Assembly: GCA_036500205.1 (NCBI GenBank)
Contig: DASYCK010000041.1
Coordinates: 73,208 to 137,207 of the forward strand
DNA from: DASYCK01 sp036500205
GTDB lineage: Bacteria; Myxococcota_A; Polyangia; Fen-1088
Reading direction: 5' to 3'
DNA: 64,000 nucleotides
Made by a program: the position numbers and the translations under genes. Positions 28,473 to 36,590 of the stretch are shown here, one piece after another. The notes beneath the pieces were generated by a model. The model saw only the letters and a list, made by a program, of their open reading frames with translations. It was not told where the DNA came from and ran no database searches. Numbering within the stretch: position 1 is the first letter of the stretch; each line of letters starts with the position of its first letter.

Positions 28473-29240
28473 ATGCAAACGAACACGACGAACACGGGGT
28501 CGAAGGGGCGGTCCACTTTGCAGGGTGAGGGAGCCGTCGCGCGCCGGAACGAGTACGTGACCCGGTATCTCGGCTGCGTGGAGAAGGTGGCCCGCCGCCT
28601 GGCCCGCAAGCTCCCCCGGCACGTCGACATCGACGACCTGAAGTCGGCCGGCATGATCGGGCTCATCGAGGCCGCCGAGCGGTTCGATCCCAGCCGCAAC
28701 GAAAAGTTCGAAGCGTTCGCGGAGTTCCGCATCCGCGGCGCCATGCTCGACGACCTGCGCTCGCGCGATTCGCTGTCGCGCGACATGCGCCGCCTCTGCT
28801 CCGAGCTGCGGGACGCCGCCGCCCAGCTGGCCAACCAGATCGGCCGCACGCCCACCGAGGGCGAGCTGGCGTCGCACCTGGGCCTGGCCGTCGAGGAGGT
28901 GCGTGACCGCCACGCGAAGCTGTCGGGCTGGTCGGTGGTGGGCCTGGATGACGCCGGCCCCTCGTTCCTGGATCGCACGGCCGACGACCAGTCGCCCGAT
29001 CCCTGCGACGCCACCGCGCGCCGCGAGCTGTTCGACCAGATGATCGGTCACATCGAGACGCTGCCCGAGAAGATGCAGCAGGTGCTGGCCCTGTACTACT
29101 GCGAGGACCTGAACCTCAAGGAGATCGGCCACGTCCTGGGCGTGACGGAGTCGCGGGTCTGCCAGATCCACGGCGAAGCGACCAAGCGTCTGCGCGGCCT
29201 GCTGGGCGAGTCGTTCGCCGAGGAGCTGGCCGCCGCCTGA
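28473..29240 (+). CDS. fliA: FliA/WhiG-family RNA polymerase sigma factor
   Basis: 255 residues of the sigma-28 group. Region 2: YVTRYLGCVEKVARRLARKLP, with HVDIDDLKSAGMIGLIEAAERF and FRIRGAMLDDLRSRD, which is diagnostic for FliA/WhiG. Region 3: IGRTPTEGELASHLGL. Region 4: LPEKMQQVLALYYCEDLNLK with helix-turn-helix VLGVTESRVCQIHGEA. No flagellar gene is present in the window, so it may drive motility, development or another regulon. A candidate sigma-54 promoter lies directly upstream. Convergent with the arylsulfotransferase-like lipoprotein gene. The 'fliA' symbol denotes family, not a proven flagellar role. Confidence 0.9.
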   Translation: MQTNTTNTGSKGRSTLQGEGAVARRNEYVTRYLGCVEKVARRLARKLPRHVDIDDLKSAGMIGLIEAAERFDPSRNEKFEAFAEFRIRGAMLDDLRSRDSLSRDMRRLCSELRDAAAQLANQIGRTPTEGELASHLGLAVEEVRDRHAKLSGWSVVGLDDAGPSFLDRTADDQSPDPCDATARRELFDQMIGHIETLPEKMQQVLALYYCEDLNLKEIGHVLGVTESRVCQIHGEATKRLRGLLGESFAEELAAA

Positions 29241-29276
29241 TTCAGCTCGGACGCTCCTCCCCGGTTCTTCCCTTCT

Positions 29277-31040
29277 TCAAGGAAGCGTCTCCACCGGGGG
29301 CGGGGAGATGCGGGCGGCGCGATACGAGCCGTTGTTCTCGGGCCACTCGATTCCCCAGACCACCTCGCCAGCTCTCGTCACCTCGAAGATGCGGGTGTGG
29401 GTACCGGCGCCGCGGACCCCCGCCGTGATGAGCACGTTGCCGTTCGCCAGCCGGTCGGCGTCGCCCCAGATCGGCGTGTACCAGGTCTGCGTGTACCAGG
29501 CGTCGACGGCGAAGCTCCCCGGGAACTGCCAGGTGAGCGTGGCCTGCTTCTTGGCCTCGTCGAGCATGTACTCGACGGCCCGCGTGTGAAAGCTGCCGTT
29601 CATCTCGCCACCGGTGTGTCCCGTCCAGCCCTGGTTGTCGTAGAACAGCACCGTTCCGTCGTCGTGAATCTCCGGATCGTGGGAGTCATTGAAGCGCGCC
29701 GAGTTGTCGGGCAGGTAGGTGACGTCGCCCGCATGCGCGTCGTCGATGGCCGCGCCCATCTGCCACAGGATCGCCTTGGTGGCGCGGTCGATCTTGAACA
29801 GCCCCTGATAGCGGCAGTTGAAGTAGAGGAAGTTCCGCGCCTCGTCGACCGACACCGAGTTGAGGTGGCACCAGTCGGCCGCGGTGGTCTTGGGTTTCAC
29901 ATAGTCGTAGAGGTCCCAGGACCAGACGACCTTGTTGTCGGGGCTGAGCTCCTCGACCCGGGCCGTGGCGTTCGATTCGCGGACGATCAGGTAGTCGCCG
30001 GTGGACAGCTTGCTGGTGTGGTGTGACGCCGCGGGCGTGCCGCCGGTCGGCCCCTTCCAGATGACGTTGGCTTCGAGGTCGACCTCCTCGGCCGGCTCGG
30101 CGCTGGCGTTGCCCATCAGCACGTGACCGTTCGGCAGCCAGTCGGTCGAGGTCATGCCGTACTGATCGGCGGTGGTGCCGTGGACGAAGTACCAGACCGG
30201 GAGCCCCTGGGCGTCGACGATGACGATGACGCCGGGAACGGTGGAGGTATTGGAGCTGGTGCTGCTGCCGATCTGGTAGTTGGTGAGCGTCCAGCCCGGC
30301 TGCATCTTCGACGAGTCCGCCACCACGAGCGTCCCCTTCGCCGGCAGGCCGGTGGGGAGCTTGCCCGTCGTGAAGGTCCCCTCGGCGCTGCCGGTGGCGG
30401 TCGCGCTCGTCGAGAGCGCCTTCACCTGGTAGGCCGTCTCCGCGTGCATGCCCACCACGTGAACCTTGTGGGCGGTGACCGCCTGGCTGTCGACGATCCG
30501 GAATTGGTATCCGCCAACACCAAACTGGACCTCCGACGTCGCCGCCTCGCTGGTCGTCCAGCTGACGTAGCAGGACAGCGACATCCGGGGATTGGCAGCG
30601 ATGGCGAGATTCGAGACGGTGAGCGAAGCGAGCGGGCCGCCGCCACCCGAGCCCCCCGCGCCCGCACCGCCCGAACCGACCGTGCCGCCCGAGCCAGCGC
30701 CGCCGGAACCGAGGCTGCCGCCAGAGCCCGGCGACCCTCCGGTCGCGCTGGACGACGTGCCGCCGCTGCCCGGTAAAGCCGCGCCACCACTCCCTGATCC
30801 GACGTTGCCCCCCGTGCCGGCGGCGCGGCCCCCCGAGCCGCTGGCGTCCCCGCCGGAGCCGGAGGGCGCGCCTCCCGTGGCGACGGCGCTTCCCCCCGAG
30901 CCGGGCGGAGGGCCGCCGCCCGTGCTTCCAGCCATCATCGATCCGCCCCCCTGGCAGCCCGCGGTCATCGAGACCAGGCCTGCCGCGAGAACACGGAGAA
31001 TTCCCTCGAGTCGAGACTGCTGTCGCGTGAACGAGCTCAT
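29277..31040 (-). CDS. Arylsulfotransferase-like (ASST) lipoprotein with GSGG linker
   Basis: 587 residues from the ATG at 31040, which has 'agagg' upstream; ATG 31061 is an alternative. Signal and lipobox end at Cys 29 (LVSMTAGC). Residues 30-136 are a Gly/Ser-rich linker with recurrent GSGG. Residues 138-225 look like a fibronectin-III-type domain (LSCYVSWTTSEAATSEVQFG). Residues 230-585 form a six-bladed ASST-type propeller: VWYFVHGTTADQYGM, WLPNGHVLMGN, ASHHTSKLSTGDYLIV, NDSHDPEIHDDGTVLFYDNQ. Classical ASST enzymes transfer sulfate between phenols; myxobacterial homologues are uncharacterised, so activity is uncertain. Likely displayed on the outer face by the flexible linker. Confidence 0.85.
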   Translation of the reverse strand: MSSFTRQQSRLEGILRVLAAGLVSMTAGCQGGGSMMAGSTGGGPPPGSGGSAVATGGAPSGSGGDASGSGGRAAGTGGNVGSGSGGAALPGSGGTSSSATGGSPGSGGSLGSGGAGSGGTVGSGGAGAGGSGGGGPLASLTVSNLAIAANPRMSLSCYVSWTTSEAATSEVQFGVGGYQFRIVDSQAVTAHKVHVVGMHAETAYQVKALSTSATATGSAEGTFTTGKLPTGLPAKGTLVVADSSKMQPGWTLTNYQIGSSTSSNTSTVPGVIVIVDAQGLPVWYFVHGTTADQYGMTSTDWLPNGHVLMGNASAEPAEEVDLEANVIWKGPTGGTPAASHHTSKLSTGDYLIVRESNATARVEELSPDNKVVWSWDLYDYVKPKTTAADWCHLNSVSVDEARNFLYFNCRYQGLFKIDRATKAILWQMGAAIDDAHAGDVTYLPDNSARFNDSHDPEIHDDGTVLFYDNQGWTGHTGGEMNGSFHTRAVEYMLDEAKKQATLTWQFPGSFAVDAWYTQTWYTPIWGDADRLANGNVLITAGVRGAGTHTRIFEVTRAGEVVWGIEWPENNGSYRAARISPPPVETLP

Positions 31041-31183
31041 GCCTTGATGCCTCTTTCGCATTCGGAGCGGTGACGAGGACGCGTGACGTCGTCCGTGGCT
31101 CCCGAAACGCGAACTGAAGGTATCACGACAGGCAGGGACGCGAAATCGGCTTCGTCCCCGCGCGTCGAACCGGGGCGGACGAG

Positions 31184-32197
31184 TCAGACGCGGCCGGGCG
31201 TTTCCCAGTGCCCGGAGCGGGTGGAGCGGAAGATGGCGTCGATGACCTCCATGGTCGCCACCGCATCCTCGATGGGGATGGGGGCCGCCGCGCCCGTCTG
31301 GATCGCCTCGCAGAACCGATCGCACTGCACCTGCCACTGGTCGCACGCCTCGAAGGGGAGCGAGACGACCGTGTCCTTGGTGAGGCTCGAGCCGTCGTCG
31401 AGCAGCAGCCGGCTCGGCCGATCGGACGGCATGCTCCACGGCATCTCGACGCCGAGCCGCGCCCGCGTGCCGTGGATGTCGGCCCACTGATGGTGCGGCA
31501 GCTGCGTGGCGCAGGTGAACGTCGCCTGGCCGCTGGGGAACTCCAGCAGCCCCGAGGCCAGCCGGTCGACTCCGAAGGTGGGATCGCGCTCGAGCATTCC
31601 GATCACCCGCACCGGCTCGGCCTCGAACAGGAAGCGCGAGATGGTGATGGGATAGAAGCCGACGTCGAGCAAGCCGCCCCCGCCGAGGTCGGCCTTGTTG
31701 CGGACGTTGTCGGGGGCCGTGTTGTGATACGAGAAGAAACCCGTCACGGCGCGCAGCGCGCCGAGCTTCCCGGCGCGAATCAGCGCGCGCGCGCCCACCC
31801 AGCGGGGATGCGTGCGCACCATGGCCGCCTCCTGTACCAGCTTGCCGGTCCGCTCGCGCGCCGCGATCAGCGTGCGCGCCTCGGCGGCGTCGAGCGCGAT
31901 CGGCTTCTCGCACAGCACGTGCTTGCCGGCCTCCATCGCCCGGATCGACCACGGCACGTGCAGGTGATTGGGCAGCGGGTTGTAGACGGCGTCGATGTCG
32001 GGATCCGCCAGCAACTCCTCGTAGCTACCGTAAACGCGTGGAATGCCGTGCCGCTCGGCGACGCCGCGCGCCTTGTCGAGCGAACGCGAGGCGATGGCCA
32101 CCACCTCGGCGCGCGGGCACGCCTTCGTCGCCGGGATGACCCGCTCGACCGCTATCCGCGCGGCGCCGAGGACGCCCCAGCGAACCCGGTCCGCCAC
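31184..32197 (-). CDS. Gfo/Idh/MocA-family NAD(P)-dependent oxidoreductase
   Basis: 337 residues. N-terminal Rossmann fold (WGVLGAARIAVERVIPAT, VVAIASRSLDKA) and the family signature AGKHVLCEKPIALDAAEA with the catalytic-type EKP Lys. The C-terminal half is the dehydrogenase/dimerisation beta-sheet domain (GGGGLLDVGFYPITISRFLF). The start is a GTG at 32197, one base past the stop of the second glgC on the same strand, so the two are coupled. Substrate is likely a sugar or sugar derivative; the coupling with glgC hints at glycan metabolism, but this is inference. Confidence 0.92.
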   Translation of the reverse strand: MADRVRWGVLGAARIAVERVIPATKACPRAEVVAIASRSLDKARGVAERHGIPRVYGSYEELLADPDIDAVYNPLPNHLHVPWSIRAMEAGKHVLCEKPIALDAAEARTLIAARERTGKLVQEAAMVRTHPRWVGARALIRAGKLGALRAVTGFFSYHNTAPDNVRNKADLGGGGLLDVGFYPITISRFLFEAEPVRVIGMLERDPTFGVDRLASGLLEFPSGQATFTCATQLPHHQWADIHGTRARLGVEMPWSMPSDRPSRLLLDDGSSLTKDTVVSLPFEACDQWQVQCDRFCEAIQTGAAAPIPIEDAVATMEVIDAIFRSTRSGHWETPGRV

Positions 32198-32198
32198 C

Positions 32199-33455
32199 TC
32201 AGATGACCGTTCCGTCGGGAATGACGCCCGATTTGGGAACGCAGACGATCCCTTCCCGGATGAAGTAGCCGTCCCCGTCTTTCTCGTCGACGCCGGCCTC
32301 GTTCAGGATCTTCACCCCGCGCCCCACGCGCGCGTTCTTGTCGATGATGGCGTTCTCTATGATCGACTCCGCGCCGATGCCCATGGGGGGCAGGCCTCGC
32401 GCGAACGACGCCTCGATCTCCTGCAAGGTCTCGTACGAGTCGGCGCCCAGCACCAGCGTGTTGCGCAGCTTCGTGCCGGCGCCGATGCGCGAGCGAATGC
32501 CGATCACGGAGCGCTCGATCTCGGCCCCGAGGAGGATGCACCCCTCGGAGATGAGCGCGTTGTGCACGGTGCAGTTCGACACCTTCGACGCGGGCAGAAA
32601 GCGCGGGTCCGTGTAGACGGGCGCGCCCGCCTGATAGAAGTCGAACGGCGGAAACGCATCGGTCAGCGCCAGGTTGGCCTGGAAGTACGAACGGATCGTC
32701 CCGACGTCTTCCCAGTAGCCGTGGTGGACGTGCGCCTGCACCAGCATCTTGGGGACCGCATCGGGGATGATGTGACGACCGAAGTCGACCCGATCGGAAT
32801 GCGTCATCTCGTTTTCCAGCGTCTTGCGCTCGAAGACGTAGATGCCCATCGAGGCGAGGTAGCCGGGGCCGACCCCGGGGATGTCCGACACCAGATGAGG
32901 GAGGCGGTCGGGCTTGGGCTTCTCCTCGAAGTGAACGATCCGGCCCGAGGCGTCCATCTTCAGGATGCCGAAGGCGCCGGCCTGATCGGCGCTGACCGGG
33001 ATGACGCCGACCGTGCAAGCCGCGTCGTTGCGGCGGTGCGTGTCCAGCATATGGCGGTAGTCCATCTGGTACAGCTGATCGCCGGACAGGATGAGGATGT
33101 CCCGGGCACGGTGGCGGCGCATGTGGCGCAGGCTCTGCCGGACGGCGTCCGCCGTCCCCTGGAACCATTTGTCACCGTCCTCGGTCTGCTCGGCGGCCAG
33201 GATGGACACGAAGCTCTCCGAGAAGATATCGAACTTGTAGGTGCGGCTGATGTGCTGGTTCAGGCTCTCCGAGTTGAACTGGGTGAGCACGAAAATGCGG
33301 CGAATGTCCGAGTTGAGACAGTTCGAGATGGGAATATCGATGAGCCGGTATTTCCCCGCGATCGGCACGGCCGGCTTGGAGCGCCGGTAGGTCAGGGGAA
33401 ACAGGCGGGTGCCGCGGCCGCCACCAAGAATGATCGCCAACACATCAGGTTCCAT
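32199..33455 (-). CDS. glgC: Glucose-1-phosphate adenylyltransferase, plant/cyanobacterial type (second copy)
   Basis: 418 residues. ILGGGRGTRLFPLTYRRSKP and the KYRLIDIPISNCLNSDIRRI segment with WFQGTADAVRQ are characteristic of the cyanobacterial/plant GlgC branch, unlike the bacterial-type copy at 6534. The sugar-phosphate motif FEEKPKPDRLPH and the C-terminal beta-helix (VHNALISEGCILLGAEIERS, GAGTKLRNTLVLGADSYET) are intact. It is followed by a coupled Gfo/Idh/MocA gene and is divergent from fructose-bisphosphate aldolase. Two distinct GlgC types suggest different allosteric control or use in separate glucan pathways. Confidence 0.95.
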   Translation of the reverse strand: MEPDVLAIILGGGRGTRLFPLTYRRSKPAVPIAGKYRLIDIPISNCLNSDIRRIFVLTQFNSESLNQHISRTYKFDIFSESFVSILAAEQTEDGDKWFQGTADAVRQSLRHMRRHRARDILILSGDQLYQMDYRHMLDTHRRNDAACTVGVIPVSADQAGAFGILKMDASGRIVHFEEKPKPDRLPHLVSDIPGVGPGYLASMGIYVFERKTLENEMTHSDRVDFGRHIIPDAVPKMLVQAHVHHGYWEDVGTIRSYFQANLALTDAFPPFDFYQAGAPVYTDPRFLPASKVSNCTVHNALISEGCILLGAEIERSVIGIRSRIGAGTKLRNTLVLGADSYETLQEIEASFARGLPPMGIGAESIIENAIIDKNARVGRGVKILNEAGVDEKDGDGYFIREGIVCVPKSGVIPDGTVI

Positions 33456-33550
33456 CGCGCCCCGAGTTTCTCATGGTGGCTGTCCTGGCGAAAGTTCCGC
33501 ATCACCTTCTTCCGACCGTGGTAGAAAAGGCCGCGAAAGGGACATCGGAA

Positions 33551-34618
33551 ATGTTGAAGCTAAAGCCTGGGGTCATCACTGGAGACGCGCTGCTCGAGTT
33601 GTTCGCCTACTGCAAGAAGGTGGACGCCGCTCTCCCCGCCGTGAACGTCATCGGATCCAACGGCGCCAACGCCGCCATGGCCGCCGCCAAGGAGGCGAAG
33701 GCCCCGGTCATCATCCAGTTCTCGCATACTGGATCTCAATTTTACGGGGGCAAGAGCCTCGACAACAGCGCCCAGGCCGCCTCGATCGCCGGCGCGGTGG
33801 CGGGCGCCCTGCACGTGCGCACCCTGGCCAAGGTGTACGGCGTGCCCGTGGTGCTGCACACGGATCACTGCGCGGCCAAGCTGCTCCCCTGGGTCGACGG
33901 CGTCATCGCCGCCGGCGAGGAATACTTCGCCAAGAACGGCGAGCCGCTGTTCAGCTCGCACATGCTGGACCTGTCGGAAGAGCCGCTCGAGAAGAACCTG
34001 GAGATCAGCCGCAAGTATCTGGCTCGCATCGCCAAGATGAAGATGACCCTGGAGATCGAGCTGGGCGTCACGGGGGGCGAGGAAGACGGTGTGGACAACT
34101 CCGGCGTCGAGCACGACAAGCTGTACACCAGCCCCGACGACGTATTGCGCGCTTACGACGTGCTCGGACCGGTTGGTAGCTTCACCGTCGCGGCGTCGTT
34201 CGGCAACACCCACGGCGTCTATGCGGCCGGCAACGTCAAGCTGAAGCCCACCATCCTCAAGGACTCGCAAGAGCACGTGAAGAAGGAGCGCAAGACGGGA
34301 GACGAGCCGCTGAACTTCGTCTTCCACGGCGGCTCCGGTTCGACCCCCGAGGAGATCCACGAGGCGGTCTCGTATGGCGTCGTCAAGATGAACATCGACA
34401 CCGATACGCAGTGGGCGTTCACGCACCCGATCAAGTCGTTCATGGACGAAAAGGGCGCCTACCTGCTGAGCCAGCTCGGCAACCCGGAAGGCCCCGAGAA
34501 GCCCAACAAGAAGTACATCGACCCGCGCGGCTGGCTCAACCTGGGCGAAAAGGGCACCACCGCCCGCCTGGTCCAGGCCTTCAAGGAGCTGGGCTCGTTC
34601 GGGAAGTTCGACTTCTGA
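33551..34618 (+). CDS. fba: Class II fructose-bisphosphate aldolase
   Basis: 355 residues, the size of E. coli-type class IIA FbaA. It cleaves fructose-1,6-bisphosphate to DHAP and glyceraldehyde-3-phosphate using zinc. Visible motifs are LPAVNVIGSNGANAAMAAA, VPVVLHTDHCAAKLLPW (zinc His), MTLEIELGVTGGEEDGVDN (class II signature) and FVFHGGSGSTPEEIHEAVS (phosphate and zinc binding). The ATG at 33551 is chosen because the family N-terminus begins there (MLKLKPGVI) and 'aaaggga' lies upstream; an upstream in-frame GTG adds unrelated residues. Divergent from glgC2. A hairpin-rich spacer follows. Confidence 0.97.
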   Translation: MLKLKPGVITGDALLELFAYCKKVDAALPAVNVIGSNGANAAMAAAKEAKAPVIIQFSHTGSQFYGGKSLDNSAQAASIAGAVAGALHVRTLAKVYGVPVVLHTDHCAAKLLPWVDGVIAAGEEYFAKNGEPLFSSHMLDLSEEPLEKNLEISRKYLARIAKMKMTLEIELGVTGGEEDGVDNSGVEHDKLYTSPDDVLRAYDVLGPVGSFTVAASFGNTHGVYAAGNVKLKPTILKDSQEHVKKERKTGDEPLNFVFHGGSGSTPEEIHEAVSYGVVKMNIDTDTQWAFTHPIKSFMDEKGAYLLSQLGNPEGPEKPNKKYIDPRGWLNLGEKGTTARLVQAFKELGSFGKFDF

Positions 34619-34625
34619 GGCACGC

Positions 34626-34644
34626 AGGGGGGCGCTGCCCCCCT
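34626..34644 (+). terminator. Perfect 8-bp hairpin after fba
   Basis: AGGGGGGC and GCCCCCCT pair fully around a 3-base loop (GCT), 8 bp after the fba stop codon. No T-run follows (it reads acgatacc), so it may terminate transcription without the usual U-tract, stabilise the 3' end, or be the first unit of the hairpin series. Confidence 0.5.
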
Positions 34645-34668
34645 ACGATACCCCCCGAAAAGAACGGC

Positions 34669-34762
34669 TCCGGACCTGTTAGGCGGGTCCGGACTTGCTC
34701 GGCGGACGCTTTCTCCGGCGGGCTGAGCCCGCCTCCGATGCCGGGGAGGACTTTGTCCTCCC
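34669..34762. repeat. Series of three further perfect hairpins
   Basis: Stem 34669-34676/34686-34693 (TCCGGACC/GGTCCGGA, 9-base loop); stem 34717-34723/34727-34733 (GGCGGGC/GCCCGCC, loop TGA); stem 34744-34751/34755-34762 (GGGAGGAC/GTCCTCCC, loop TTT). With the 34626 hairpin, three of the four have 7-8 bp stems and 3-base loops, and each is followed by a similar short string (TACGATACC, TCCGATGCC, TGCGACCC). The arms differ in sequence but keep pairing. Confidence 0.6.
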
Positions 34763-34842
34763 TGCGACCCTCCTGAAGAGTTGGCTGGTCGCGCAACGCG
34801 CCTGCCCAGTGGTCCACCTACGGGGTGATGCAAAAATTCTTC

Positions 34843-34888
34843 ACCTCTCCCAGAATGGGAGAGGTCGGCCCGGAGGGCCGGGTGAGGG
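34843..34888. repeat. REP-like double palindrome
   Basis: ACCTCTCCC-AGAAT-GGGAGAGGT (34843-34865) is immediately followed by CGGCCC-GGA-GGGCCG (34866-34880) and ggtgaggg. This composite is very like the 'cctctccc..gggagaggtcgg..ccgggtgaggg' interspersed palindromes found between genes in many GC-rich bacteria. Only one copy is in this window, so repetition in this genome is an expectation. Confidence 0.55.
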
Positions 34889-35007
34889 CGGCGGGCGACC
34901 TGCTTCCGAGGCGCTGTCGTCGCGTGGATGCCGACTTCGAAGCGAGAGGTGTCGGGGGCCCCCAGATCCTCGTTGATCCCGGCTAACGTGGGGACTAGAA
35001 GAGTCGC

Positions 35008-36579
35008 GTGTCGAAGCTAACGCGTGCGCTGTTTTCAGTTTCCGACAAGACCGGTCTCGCCGAATTCGGTCGTGCGCTGTCACGGGCCGGCGTCGAGCTG
35101 CTGGCGAGCGGGGGGACCGCGAAGGCGCTGGCCTCTTCCGGCGTGCCGGTGCGCGAGGTCAGCGACTTCACTGGCGCCCCCGAGATCCTCGACGGGCGGG
35201 TGAAGACGTTGCACCCGCGTATCCACGGCGGGCTGCTGGGACGTCCCACGCCGAAGCATCGCGAGGAGATGCAGAAGGCGGGGCTGTCGCCCATCGATCT
35301 GGCCGTGGTGAACCTTTATCCGTTCCGCGAGACGGTGGAGAAGGGGGCCCCGTTCGAGGACATCATCGAGAACATCGACATCGGTGGCCCGGCGATGATC
35401 CGCTCGGCCGCGAAGAACCACGAGCGGGTCGCCGTGGTGGTCGATCCCGCCGACTACGCCCGCGTGGCCGCCGAGATCGAGGCCACGGGCGAGGTGTCGC
35501 CCGCGCTGCGGTTCGAGCTGGCCTGCAAGGCGTTCGCGCACACGGCCGCCTACGACGGCGCCATCGCCTCGTACCTGTCGCGGCTGTCGGCCCCCGAAGC
35601 CGCTCCCGTGGAGTTTCCCCGCACGCAGCACTGGTCGACGACGCTGTCGCGCCCGCTGCGCTACGGCGAGAACCCGCACCAGAAGGCCGCGTTCTACGCG
35701 CTGCCCGCCACCGCCGGACTGTCGCTGCCCCAGGCCGAGGTTCTCCAGGGCAAGGAGCTCTCGTACAACAACCTCCTCGACCTCGACGCGGCCATGCGGC
35801 TCGGCGCCGAGTTCACGTTGCCCGCCGTCACCATCATCAAGCACACCAACCCCTGCGGTTGCGCCGTCTCCGAGGCGGGCGTGCTCGATGCCTACCGCCG
35901 CGCCCGAGAGACCGATCCCGTGTCGGCGTTCGGCGGCATCGTCGCCGTCAACCGCCCTGTCGACGCCGCGCTCGGCGCCGAGCTGAGCGAGACATTCCTG
36001 GAGTGCGTGATCGCGCCCAGCTACGCGCCCGAGGCGCTGGCCGTGCTGTCGACGAAGAAGAACCTCCGGCTGCTGACGTACGACTTCGTGGCGGCGGCCG
36101 CGCGCGAGAAGGCTGGCCCGGCCGTGCACGAGGTGCGCAGCGTCTCGGGCGGCTTCCTCGTGCAGACGCGCGACCTGCAGACCGCCTCCGCCGCCGACGG
36201 CAAGGTGGTCACGAAGCGCGCCCCCACCGCCGCCGAGCTGGCCGACCTCGACTTCGCCTGGCGTGTCTCGAAGCACGTGAAGTCGAACGCCATCGTGTTC
36301 GCCGGCGCTGGCCGCACCCTGGGCGTGGGCGCCGGCCAGATGTCGCGCGTCGATTCGGTGCGCATCGCCGTGTCGAAGGCCCGCGTGCCGCTGACGGGGG
36401 CCGTGGTGGCGTCGGACGCGTTCTTCCCCTTCCGCGATGGCGTCGACGAGGCGGCGAGGGCGGGGGTCTCCGCGATCATCGAGCCGGGCGGCTCCGTGCG
36501 CGACGAGGAAGTGATCGCCGCCGCCGACGAGCACGGCATCGCCATGGTCTTCATCGGCGAGCGGCACTTCAAGCACTAG
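35008..36579 (+). CDS. purH: Bifunctional AICAR formyltransferase / IMP cyclohydrolase
   Basis: 523 residues; catalyses the last two steps of IMP synthesis. The IMP cyclohydrolase domain is N-terminal (ALFSVSDKTGLAEFGRAL, GRVKTLHPRIHGGLLGRP, DIGGPAMIRSAAKNH). The AICAR transformylase domain follows (LRYGENPHQKAAFYA, GKELSYNNLLDLDAA, IIKHTNPCGCAVSE with the catalytic Lys-His, SNAIVFAG, GAGQMSRVDSVRIA). The start is a GTG at 35008. It heads a unit purH-purD-purE-tsaC-methyltransferase with very short gaps or overlaps. Confidence 0.98.
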   Translation: MSKLTRALFSVSDKTGLAEFGRALSRAGVELLASGGTAKALASSGVPVREVSDFTGAPEILDGRVKTLHPRIHGGLLGRPTPKHREEMQKAGLSPIDLAVVNLYPFRETVEKGAPFEDIIENIDIGGPAMIRSAAKNHERVAVVVDPADYARVAAEIEATGEVSPALRFELACKAFAHTAAYDGAIASYLSRLSAPEAAPVEFPRTQHWSTTLSRPLRYGENPHQKAAFYALPATAGLSLPQAEVLQGKELSYNNLLDLDAAMRLGAEFTLPAVTIIKHTNPCGCAVSEAGVLDAYRRARETDPVSAFGGIVAVNRPVDAALGAELSETFLECVIAPSYAPEALAVLSTKKNLRLLTYDFVAAAAREKAGPAVHEVRSVSGGFLVQTRDLQTASAADGKVVTKRAPTAAELADLDFAWRVSKHVKSNAIVFAGAGRTLGVGAGQMSRVDSVRIAVSKARVPLTGAVVASDAFFPFRDGVDEAARAGVSAIIEPGGSVRDEEVIAAADEHGIAMVFIGERHFKH

Positions 36580-36590
36580 GACGACGGCCG

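Larger units (their letters stand above)
34619..35007. other. Hairpin-dense intergenic region between fba and purH
   Basis: A 389-bp stretch without a gene. It contains at least six perfect inverted repeats, listed separately: 34626-34644, 34669-34693, 34717-34733, 34744-34762, 34843-34865 and 34866-34880. The bases 34881-35007 lead into purH and should hold its promoter; I see no clear -35/-10 pair. No tRNA or small ORF with a ribosome binding site was found. Confidence 0.6.

Noticed and set aside
31041..31952. N-terminal extension of the arylsulfotransferase-like lipoprotein
   Set aside because: The extension overlaps the oxidoreductase gene in another frame and would destroy the lipoprotein signal; the start at 31040 restores it.
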